A DNA stretch of 64,000 nucleotides from contig QANY01008827.1 of assembly GCA_003255025.1 (NCBI GenBank), forward strand, positions 112,315-176,314, given 5' to 3'. The notes beneath the pieces were generated by a model that worked only from the letters and a program-made list of their open reading frames with translations, searched no databases and had not been told where the DNA came from. The stretch is from Datisca glomerata (taxonomy: Eukaryota; Streptophyta; Magnoliopsida; Cucurbitales; Datiscaceae). Shown piece after piece: positions 10,136 through 19,417 of this stretch (the stretch's first letter is position 1; each line of letters starts with the position of its first letter). The position numbers and the translations under genes were made by a program.

Positions 10136-11866
10136 TTTACCCTCTCCTCAAAAGGATTCGACCTCGAATCTAATGCATCACCTACATCGAAAGGACTTAA
10201 ATCAGCCACATTAAAAGAAGAACTAACATTATACTCACCTGGCAGGTTAACTTTGTATGCGTTGTCATTAATCCTTTCAAGAATTTGAAAAGGACCATCG
10301 CCTCTTGGGCTCAGCTTGGACTTTCTTTGAAGTGGAAACCCCTCTTTACGAAAATGCACCCAAACCTAATCTCCCCGCTGAAAAATCATTGGTTTTCGTC
10401 CCTTATTCACATGTGAAGCGACTTGAGCATTTTTCTTTTCAATCCTCTCTTTAACTTGCTTATGTAACTTCTTCACCAAATCTGCCTTAGAATTAGCATC
10501 AGCACTCACAAAATTGTTAGGTGGCAATGGTAATAAATCAATAGGAGTGAGCGGATTAAATCCATAAACAATCTCAAAAGTTTTATCAAAGTTAGGTAAA
10601 GCAAGCAAAGGTGCAGCACACAATTTATTCTTAAGTTCATTAAATGCATATTCTTGTGCCTCACTCAAAGGTGCAGCTATAGTTCTAAAATTCCTAATGA
10701 ATCTCCTATAGAAACCAGCAAGCCGATGAAAGCTCCTCACCCCACTAGCATTCTTAGGTCTTGGCCATTCCTTAATGGCTCTTACCTTGTCCTCATCAAC
10801 CTCAATACCTTGACCAGACACTACAAAACCAAGAAGATTAACCCTTTCCATGCAAAAACTACACTTCTTAAGGTATCATACAACTTTTCTTGCCTAAGTA
10901 TTTCTAGTACTTGACGCACATGCATGATAAGATCATCTAAGCACCTAGAGGAAATGAGAATATCATCAAAATAAACAACAACAAACTTTCCCAAGTACTC
11001 ACGCAACACATGGTTCATCAATCTTATGAATGTGCTAGGTGCATTAGTAAGACCAAATGACATAACAAGCCACTCATACAACCCATACTTTGTCTTAAAC
11101 ACTATTTTCCATTCATCTTCAACATTCATTCGAATTTGATAATAACCAGATTTCCAAGTCTATCTTAGTGAACAAACAAGAACCATATAATTCATCAAGC
11201 ATGTCATCTAACCTAGGAATAGGGTGACGATACTTTACAATGATTTTATTGATGGTTCAACAGTCCACACACATCCTCCATGTTCCATACTTCTTTGGCA
11301 CAAGAATAACAGGAACCGAACAAGGACTTAGACTCTCCCTCACATACCCCTTAGCTAGCAACTCTTCCAGTTGTCTTTGGATCTCCTTTGTCTCACTTGG
11401 ATTTGTTTTATATGCTGGCCTATTGGGTAAGGAAGCTCTAGGAATGAAGTCAATTTGATATTCTATGCCTCTAATTGGTGGTAAATCACTTGGCATCTCC
11501 TCAGGAAACATGTCTTCAAAATCCTACAAAAGATCAACAAACACACTAGGCAAAGAGGGATTAAGTTCATTAGTTTCAAAATAAGTCCATTTGTACAAGA
11601 GTACGAATATTGGCCGATTAGAGTACAATGCATGTCTAACCTCACTTGCCTTGGCTACTAAACTCATACTATTTGCACTTTTCTCTCCTTTTTCCTTTCT
11701 CTCTTTTTTTCACTCTCTAAAGCACTTTTCTTGCTCTCTTTTTCATTCTCTTCAGCCTCCACTCTCATCCTTTCCATTTTACATTGGTCTTCATACACTT
11801 CTTTTGAGGAAAGAGGTGTTAATATTGTTTTCCGTCCATCCTTGTTGAATGAATACCTATTGAGGT
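10012..11866 (-). pseudogene. Gypsy-2 reverse transcriptase with a deletion into the integrase C-terminus
   Basis: Read on the minus strand, a linker (KTILTPLSSKE, about 11,830) leads to the RT start FPEEMPSDLPPIRGIEYQID (11,257-11,511). The RT core follows with YFDDILI (10,821-11,129), then the RT end and tether [12 protein letters not shown] and FYRRFIRNF (10,366-10,851). At LPNFDKTFEI the frame jumps to VYGFNPLTPIDLLPLP, so most of RNase H and the integrase core are gone. The integrase C-terminus follows (10,012-10,359; LSPRGDGPF, NDNAYKVNLPGEY, FDVGDALDSR) and runs into the LTR. Several frameshifts separate the pieces. The FEI shared by both sides of the deletion suggests microhomology. 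Confidence 0.9.
11840..11866 (-). repeat. 27-bp perfect inverted repeat, right arm
   Basis: Reverse complement of 7,441-7,467. The bases behind it (11,867-11,900) are filler-like, with a T-run and a second GAATACCTATTG at 11,889, before recognisable LINE 5' sequence begins. Confidence 0.95.
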
Positions 11867-13414
11867 TTTTTTTTCTTGAACTTCAACCAGAATACCTATT
11901 GGTCTCTATTAGCCAAGGCGGGTGACAAACTCACTTATTGGGTGCTAACCAAGGTTTCTGCCTAAGGTGATTTCTTCTCTTTAGAAAGCTCTGGTTGATC
12001 ATGGAGGGAAGAAAGCTTCTCAAAGCTCGGACCCAGCTTTTGAGTTTTGAAGTTCAAGAGGGCATCTCCCTAGAAGGCGTTCCTCTTTCTCTCTCAGCTA
12101 AGGGGGGTCGTGAAATTACTCTTGGGGGGAGTATTCAATGTCTTGGTCAGTCCAAGACGTTTCTTTATCTTAAGGAGAAGCCTAGTTTAAATTAGGGAGT
12201 CTATTCCATTGTTGGTTGGTCTCTATCAGCCAAGGTGGGTGAAGTGTTCGCTCATGGAGACATACAAGGCTCCACTCTGTACCAGGCTATCTCTATTCTA
12301 AGGAGAAGCCTCTTATGCAAGGTAACCAAGCTTTGGATTTTAATTCTACTCTCTCTCTCTCTTTCAGATCAGTTGAGAGCTAGGTTATCTAAGATTAAAG
12401 GCTCCCATGGAGGTTCTGGGGGTGGTGCTCAGATGTTTTCAAGCTTGCCCAGATTTCTTGAGGTTGAAGATGAACTCTCATTTGCTGGAGGGGACAATTT
12501 GGCTCATGTGGCAGTGGTAAAGGATGGAGGTGACAGCTCCTTTTTTTGAAGCCTACTATTTCTCTCTCCAATCAAAGTGAAGGAGGTGTGAGCTCCTTTA
12601 TTAAGCCTACTATTTCTCTCTCCAATCAAAGTGAAGGAGGTGACAGCTCCTTTTTTGAAGCCTACTATTTCTCTCTCCAAAACCAAGTGAAGGAGGTGTT
12701 CTCGGTTAAAATCTGGAGCCTACAATTTCTCTCTCCTATGAAAGAAATGATTTGATTCCAAATGTGATAGGACAAGGTGGAGATTATTCTCTCTCCTTAG
12801 ATATTTATCCTAATCTGATTGAAAGAGCATCTAATCAAGGTGTCAGTTCAGCAGCTAACCAAGGTGCCAGCTCAGCAGCTCCTTGCAAGTGCCAACTCAG
12901 CAGCTCCTTCTTCGTCCAAGGGAAAGAGCAAGTTTAGAGATGGGTCACTCTTCCCCTCTCTCATAGCAATTTTCTTGAACACAAGGCAGCGCTGGGAAAG
13001 AGGTTCCTCCTTCAAACTCGAGCTTCGATAGATCTCAGGCTCTTCTTGAGGGGGGTGGTACCTTTCCCTTCCCCATTACGTGATTAACGGGATGCTTTTG
13101 TTCACTGAAATTGGTTTTAGCAATTACTTGGTTGTTTGTTAACTCAGGAGTTTTATGTTTGTTAAGTTCTATTTTAGACTTATGTTTTTTTTTCTGTTTA
13201 TCCTACCCTGTGTGGTGTGGGAAACTTTCTAGAGTTTATTTTTTTAGGCTAAGTTAAGTTAAAGTTAGGGGTTGGATAGTTGTGCTGATATAGCCAATGG
13301 TCTTTCTCTCTCCTGTCTTGCTCAGCCACTCTTTTAAATGTGCCTGGGGTATGCCCCTTGGATATTTGTAAATTATGCTTCGGTTAATGAAATTTTAACT
13401 TACCGAAAAAAAAA
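11867..13414 (+). mobile_element. LINE-C, non-autonomous copy without ORF2
   Basis: From about 11,900 the sequence matches the LINE 5' region at 58,290-58,490 (TATTAGCCAAGG, CTCTGGTTGATCATGG, GAAGCTTCTCAAAGCTC). It then has short open stretches (11,995-12,195 and 12,235-12,549), a tandem repeat, and from about 13,050 a 3' UTR. That UTR has the 3' hairpin GGGGTATGCCCC at about 13,347 and CTTACCGAAAAAAAAA at the end. Endonuclease and reverse transcriptase are absent, so it must have been moved by another LINE. The next 78 bp (13,415-13,492) are the putative TSD. The 5' end carries filler copied from the gypsy-2 sequence. Confidence 0.75.
12527..12740 (+). repeat. Tandem repeat of about 55 bp, four units, in LINE-C
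   Basis: GCCTACTATTTCTCTCTCC recurs at 12,551, 12,605 and 12,660, with a diverged copy (GCCTACAATTTC) at 12,718, giving spacings of 54, 55 and 58 bp. Each unit also has AGTGAAGGAGGTG and AGCTCCTTT. Confidence 0.85.
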
Positions 13415-14155
13415 TAATGCTAAAATTGACCTTCTTGCAGCTAGAGTGGCTCCCCAAATCAAGGAGCCTTTTGACAGCCTTTTTGTTGTGGCCTCCTTGG
13501 ATATACAGAATAATCAAGCTAGGGGAGATGGTATACTAAATCTTGAGTATATTTCTCTCTCTTACGACAATGATGTGACTTTAGGTGGAGTTCCAAGGCT
13601 GGTGGAAGAGTCTCTCTCCTCCCTTAGCTCAAGCTCAGCTAAGTACGAGTGCCTTCCTAAGAGATGTGCGAAGTGCTGTCTTTTTTGCCATGATTGTGAT
13701 AAAAAAAAGTGGCCCCAAAACCTGATCAAGCTAGTGAGAAAGTTTCTTCTAGCATAGATCCTTCTCCCCACCATAATAGGGAGCTTATGGTTTTTAAGGA
13801 GCCAGAGGGTGAAGAATCAGCTCCTATTCCTATTGATATTCTCCTTATGGAAGCCCAAAACAAGTAATGGAATCAGGTGGTTAGTAGAAGAAAGATTAAG
13901 GGTCAAAATGAGTCTCAGGAGGAGAGTAGTGAGCTCCATGCTCATTCTGACCCTCCTTTGAATTTGGCTCCCCAAAAAGCTTCTCCAATGGGTACTTTGG
14001 CTATTCAAGATGGTTCTTCTCCAAAGATCTCTAAATCAGCCTTGAGGAGGTTGAAAAGGAAGCAAAAGGCAGAAGGCTCTCTCTCTTTTGTTGATCAAGT
14101 TGCTCAGGGTTCCCTTGAGGATGATGACTCTCTCTCTCTCCACGTTTATGATTAA
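13415..14155 (+). pseudogene. LINE ORF1 (gag-like) with internal deletion
   Basis: The first part (13,415-13,640) reads KIDLLAARVAPQIKEPFD, then LSYDNDVTLGGVPRLVEESL, the ORF1 N-terminal region shared with LINE-A (47,400s). It then jumps to YECLPKRCAKCCLFCHDC, the CCHC-type knuckle region, so the DUF4283-like core is deleted. The C-terminus follows in another frame (13,877-14,155; KSALRRLKRKQKAEGS) and stops at 14,155, just downstream of the ORF2 ATG at 14,149. It is the continuation of the fragment at 7,468-8,000 if the inversion is undone. Confidence 0.8.
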
Positions 14156-15059
14156 TTTAGCTCGTTGGAATATAAGAGTCCTAAATGGCCTTGTAAAGCA
14201 AGATGAAGTTAGGAAACTTTGTATAGACTTCAAGTTATCTTTTTGTGGCTTGGTTGAGACCATGGTCAAGTGTTCTAATTTTGCTAGACTTTCTAGCTCT
14301 GTTTTTCCCAATTGGGTGAGCATTTCTAACCATTCTATTTCTAATAAAGGTAGAATTTTGATAGCTTGGGTTCTTAAAGCCTTTGATGTCAATTAATCGA
14401 TGCTTTTGATGAAGCTATGTTTTGTAAGCTGACTAATTTTCATGATAAGGTATAATTTGTTGTCTCTGTGGTTTATGCAGCTAATGATGCTATCTCTAGA
14501 AGGAATTTGTGGGATAAGCTTGGTTCCCATAAGGTCTTAAGTCAGGGAAAGCCTTGGCTTGTTCTTGGTGACTTTAATACTATTTTGAATCATAGTGAGA
14601 ATTGTGGGGGTAACTGCAAGTGGAAGGACAATTCTATTGACTTTGCTGCTTGTCTCAATCATTTGGAGGTTCTTGATCTTCCTTATAGTGGCTGCCAATT
14701 TACTTGGTGGAATGGTGAGGTTGGTGGAGGTAGCAAGATGCGCAAGTTTGATAGACCTTGGTTAATGGTGATTGGGCTTTGGAGTTTCCTGCCACTTCTT
14801 GCCATTTTCACACTTCGGGTATCTCTGATCACTCTCCTATTATTATTTGAGCTTAGGGATAATTCTTCTAGCCATAAGCCTCCTTTTAAGTTCTTTGAGT
14901 ATTGTATGAATTTCGAGGGTTTCTGGGCTGTTCTTAAAGATGCTTGTGATATTGAAGTGTATGGAACAACCATGTTTTTCCTTTGTAAGAAGCTTAAATC
15001 TGTAAAAATTGCTCTTAATAAGTTTAATGCCTCATTTTGCTCAGATATTACTAAAAGGG
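14149..15059 (+). pseudogene. LINE ORF2, endonuclease part, decayed
   Basis: It begins MINLARWNIRVLNGLV and continues through VETMVKC, WLVLGDFNTIL (catalytic GDFN) and PYSGCQFTWWNGEVGG, matching residues 1-300 of the intact copy at 34,833-38,501. Stops at about 14,394 (before the SMLLMKLC frame) and a frameshift near 14,755 disable it. The GISDHSP motif region is shifted out of frame. The reading is interrupted at 15,059 by a retroinsertion and resumes at 16,136. Confidence 0.85.
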
Positions 15060-16135
15060 TTATGATAATTATTAATTTTTTAAAAGTCTAGAGAGAAGAA
15101 ATAGAGAGAGAAAGTCTCGTCTCTCTAGAGACTTCTCTCAAAGTTTAACCCTAGTCGTCGAGGGTTTGTTTTGTGCAACTTTCGTCGAGCCTGGTCCGGA
15201 GCTCAGGAATAGGCTCTGGTTTTCCCTCTGGTGAAGGTATATGGAGGCGCTGCAGGTTTCGTTCCAAGGTCTGCTCTAGACTGCATCGACGAAGTAGCCT
15301 CCATCTCTGGTTCTCACGGTCAACTCTGGCTTCTCTGTTGGTCTTCTATCGATCTTCTCAGATGATGAAGTTCTGGAAGATGAGGTAGAGTTGTAGTTGT
15401 GTACCGTAGATTCATATGGGTTGTTTTGACTAGAAAGAACCCGTGGTTGTTCCAGTAAGACACATGGCTTACTTTCGAGTTCTCAGAAACTCGTCTCCAC
15501 CTTTGTCTCTCAAGCTTCGCTGGAAATGGAGGGCTTCCTAACTGGTTTGCTTTGCCTCTTTTTATGCCAGTTCTGGTCACCGGCATCTTCCTATAAGGTC
15601 ACCGCAATCCCAGCCATTTTAGGATTTGTCCTCTACTCGAAGTGAGGCCGTACTCCTCCTCTATCTGCCAACGTGATCCCCATACTTTGTACCTCGTAGA
15701 TTTGGCAGAGGTCCTAACACTGGTTGTCTAAGTTGCCGAGAGTGGTCTTCTGAAGCGAGGGATTGCATTACACCCATTGCCTGAGTTGTACCAGTCAAGG
15801 TTGTAATCTCACCTGGAATCAACCATTGCTGAGGTTTTCCTAGAGAGGTCACTTGCTTTGGTCGTTATAGATATCAGTGGTCATCTCATTTATTGGTTCT
15901 GTGTTTTCCTATTTCTGTGAATTTTAGACTAGCTATGTTGTTTTATGTTCCACCTTAGTTTTTCTGTTGAGGTTATTTTTTAGTGGTGGATTATTTAGGT
16001 TGTGATAGTCAGGTTGTTTGATCTATGCTCTGGTTAGATGTTGATTTCTTGATCTAGTTTGTTCTGTGTGACCCGCTTGATGTAGTTTCCATGTTGTATC
16101 TTTATAATAGTATAAGCGTTCAAGTGTAAAAAAAA
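15060..16135 (+). mobile_element. Unidentified 1,076-bp retrocopy with poly(A) and 13-bp TSD
   Basis: ATTACTAAAAGGG occurs at 15,047-15,059 and again at 16,136-16,148, right after AAGTGTAAAAAAAAA. Removing the insert restores the LINE ORF2 reading SDITKRALI. The insert is less AT-rich than its surroundings, has no long open frame and lacks the 3' hairpin of the local LINEs. Its early part (GAGAGAGAAAGTCTCGTCTC) resembles the LINE 5' end at 58,199. It may be a non-autonomous LINE relative, a long SINE, or a processed copy of a host transcript. Confidence 0.85.
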
Positions 16136-16576
16136 ATTACTAAAAGGGCTCTTATTGCTAGACAATCTCCCTCTAAAGTGCAGGCTGACCTTGCTGCCTC
16201 TCCTAAGGCTGTTTCTCTTCAAGAAGAAGAGAAAATCAGATTTGCAGAGTATACTAAGCTTAGAAATGCTGAAGAAGACTTTCTAAGGCAAAAAGCTAGA
16301 GTTGATTGGCTTGCCTTTGGTGATAAGAAAAGTTGGCATATTGTGGGTAATGATGTGACTAAAGCTGTTTTGGAGTTCTTTAGCTCCCAATCCTTGTTGA
16401 GGCAAGTTAATTCTACTGCTATTGCTCTTATCCCTAAGGTTCCCAATCCTTTTAAGGTTGGAGACTTTAAGCCTATTTCTTTCTGCAATGTTATCTATAA
16501 ATGCATCACTAAAATGCTTGCTGATAGGCTTAAGAGAGTGCTCCCTAATCTTATTAGTAGCAACCAGACTACCTTT
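16136..16576 (+). pseudogene. LINE ORF2, linker and start of RT, with deletion
   Basis: This continues the ORF2 interrupted at 15,059 (KVQADLAASPKAVSLQEEEK, then RQKARVDWLAFGDKK). It then jumps directly to SWHIVGNDVTKAVLEFF, missing about 110 residues, including KAPGPDG, that the intact copy has. RT motifs ALIPKVPNPFKVGDFKPIS and KCITKMLADRLKRVLP follow. The reading stops at the next nested insertion, inside SSNQTTF. Confidence 0.85.
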
Positions 16577-17024
16577 TTTTGGTAAGAAAAAAAATGTATT
16601 AACCCGAAAAATACAAACAAATATACAAGGGGGATACCCCAGGAAATACAAAGCTACAAAGCCAAAAAAGGGATAAGCCTAGCTAGCTAAAGCCAAAACA
16701 AATCTAAACCCAAACAAATAAGCCAACTAAATCTCAACGTATTACAAAAACAAACCAAACTCATAAATACAACGAAACAAATTAACATACTCAGCCCCTA
16801 AGGAGGCTCAAAAATCAAAAGGTTGAGATCCCAAGCAGTTTGGAGAGACAGGTTCAACTCTGAGGCAAGGACACCCCTAAGCAACCAAAGCGTATCCCTA
16901 ATGGAGCCTGAGATAACCTTGATCAAAACCGCATTATCCCTGATTTTTCCCTGGAAGATTCTAAGGTTCCACTCCCTCCAAATATGGTAGATAAAGTCTG
17001 TGAACAGATTCTTCAGAATGGAGC
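16577..17024 (-). mobile_element. LINE-D 3' stub, minus strand, 19-bp TSD
   Basis: TAGCAACCAGACTACCTTT stands at 16,558-16,576 and 17,025-17,043, and the host LINE reads through when the insert is removed. The insert begins with T's (antisense poly(A)) and carries the antisense 3' hairpin GGGGGATACCCC at about 16,630. It is only the last 448 bp of its element. At the protein level it differs clearly from LINE-A and LINE-B. Confidence 0.9.
16798..17024 (-). pseudogene. C-terminal end of LINE-D ORF2 (75 residues)
   Basis: One minus-strand frame is open from the truncation point to a TAG at 16,800-16,798 and contains FIYHIWREWNLRIFQGKIRD. This is the equivalent of FVYHIWRERNNRVFEGKMRD at the end of LINE-A ORF2. 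The frame is intact but has no start, being cut by 5' truncation. Confidence 0.8.
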
Positions 17025-17310
17025 TAGCAACCAGACTACCTTTGTGCCTAGGAGAAGAATTGCAGACAATATTTTCTTATCTCAGGAGTTGGTTAGAGGC
17101 TATCATATGACTTCAAATAGTCCAAGATGTGCTTTCTAGGTGAATTTTAAAAAAGCTTATGATAGTTTGAACTGGAAGATTATTGGTGGAATCTTTGATT
17201 ATTTAGGTTGTCCTGACCATTATTCTAATTGTGTGATGGAGTGCATCTCTTCTCCTTCTTTCTCTATTGTTGTTAATGGTGATTTGATAAGGTACTTCTC
17301 TGGTGCAAAA
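17025..17310 (+). pseudogene. LINE ORF2, RT core fragment cut by satellite
   Basis: It reads SNQTTFVPRRRIADN, then NFKKAYDSLNWKIIGGIFDY and SSPSFSIVVNGDLIRYFSGAK, the RT region around the first catalytic aspartate. A TAG interrupts before VNFKKAYD. The LINE ends without 3' UTR at 17,310, where minus-orientation satellite starts, so the rest was lost by recombination or deletion. Confidence 0.85.
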
Positions 17311-19417
17311 TGTGGACTGTTGTGGTGGTTTTAAGATCTTCTAATGCTATATGGAGTCAGAAAGGTGCAATGGGGTTTTCTTAGGCCCACACTTGAGGAA
17401 CTTGGCTAAATTTAGATCTTTTGGGCATGTCATGTATTCGAACTGACTTTTGACCACCAAAACACGTTTGGGATAAAAATGTGGAGTGCTGTTGTTGTTT
17501 TGGGTGCTTCTAGTGCCACATGGAGTAAAAAAGACTCAATGAGACATGTTTAAACCTAAACTAAATGAACTTGGTTAAACTTGGATCTTTTGGGCATGTC
17601 ATGTACTCACTTTGACTTTTGGCACCCAAAACATGATTGGGATAAGAATTTAGAGTGTTTTGATCATTTTAGGTGATTCTAAAGCCGTACAGAGTCAAAA
17701 AGATCTAATGGGACGTGGTTCATCCAAAACTAGATAAACTTGGCTAAACAAATCTTTTGGGCATGTCATGTACTCGAAATGACTTTTGGATCTTCTAGTG
17801 CCGAACAGAATCAAAAAGGCCCAATGTGATGTGTTTAGGCCCAAACTAGATGAACTTGGCCAAACATGGATGTTTTGGGCATGTCATGTACACGAACTGA
17901 CTTTTGGCACCCAAAAGAATTTTGTTGTGGTCGTTTTAGGAGCTTCTAGTGCCATGCGGAGTGAAAAAGACCCAATGGGACGTGTTTAAGCCCAAACTAG
18001 ATGAACTTAGCTAAACTTGGACTTGGAAGCATGTCATGTACTCGAACTGACTTTTGACACCCTAAACACATTTTTTATAAGAATTTGTAGAGTTTTGATC
18101 GTCTAAGGTGCTTCTAGTGCCATACGGAGTGAAAAAAGATCCAACGGGACGCGATTAGGCCCAAACTTGACAAACTTTGCTAAACTTGGATCTTTTGCAT
18201 ATGTCAGGTACTCGAACTGACTTTTCACACCCAAAACATGTTTGAGATTATAGTTGGAGATTTTGGTCAATGTAGGTTCTTTTTGTGCCATACAGAATCA
18301 AACAGACCCAATGAGATGTGTTTAGGCCCTAACTAGATGAACCTGGCCAAACTTGGATCTTTTGGGCATGACATGTATTCAATGAGTCATTGTAGATGCT
18401 TCTAGTGCCATACTGAGTAAAAAAGGCCCAATGAGACGTGTTTAGGTGCTTCTAATGCCATGTGGAGTAAAAAAACCAAATTACGTTTGGGTTAAGAATT
18501 TGGAGTGTTGTGGTAATTTTAGGTGTTTCTACGGAGTCAAAAAGACTCAATGGGACATATTTAGGCCCCCACTAGATGAACTTGAATAACCTTGGATCTT
18601 TTGGGTGTGCCATGTCCTCGTACTGACATTTGATACCCAAAACATCTTTTGGATAAGAATTGGAGTGTTTTTTTTTATGTTTTATGTGCTTTTAGTACCA
18701 TACAGAGTCAAACTGTCCCAAATGGACGTGTTTAAGCCCAAATTGGCTAAACTTGGATCTTTTGGGAATAACATGTACTCGAACTAACTTATGAAACCCA
18801 AAATATGTTTGGGATAAGAATTTTGTGTGTTGTGGTCATTTTATGTTCTTCTAGTGCCATACGGAGTCAAAAAGATCCAATGGGACGTGTTTAGGCCCAA
18901 ACTAGATGAACTTTGCTAAACTTGAATCTTTCGTGCATGTCATGTACTTGTACTGATTTTTGACACCCTAAACAAATTTGAGATAAGAATTTGTATAGTT
19001 TAGGTCATTTAAGGTGCTTCTAGTGCCATACAGAGTCAAAAAGACCTAACGGGACGTGTTTAGAACCAAACTAGATGAACTTGGCTAAACTTGAAAGTGG
19101 GTTTTCGCATCCAAAACATGTTTGGGATAAGAATTTGTAGTTTTTTGGTCATTGAACATGCTTCTATTGCTATACGGACTAAAAAAGGCCCAATAAACTT
19201 GGCTAAACTTTGATCTTTTGGTAATGTCATGTACTCGAACTAACTTTTGACACCCAAAACATGTCTGGGATTATAATTGGATTAATTTGGTCATTTTAGG
19301 TACTTCTAGTGCCATATGGAGTCAAAAGACACAATGGGACGTGTTTAGGCCAAAACTATACGAACTTTGCTAGACTTGAATCTTTTGGGCATGTCATGTA
19401 CTCGAATTGACTTTTGA
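17311..19417 (-). repeat. 169-bp satellite block S2
   Basis: About twelve diverged monomers in minus orientation (CTTTTGGGCATGTCATGTAC, GTGCTTCTAGTGCCATACGG, GGGACGTGTTTAGGCCCAAA). There are no genes; short open frames here are chance. Some units carry internal deletions (for example around 18,390-18,460). Confidence 0.95.

Noticed and set aside
15173..15388. Open frame in the 1,076-bp insert as a small gene
   Set aside because: 71 residues with no recognisable domain and no support from the antisense frames. The insert has retrocopy ends, so I treat it as non-coding unless a match is found.
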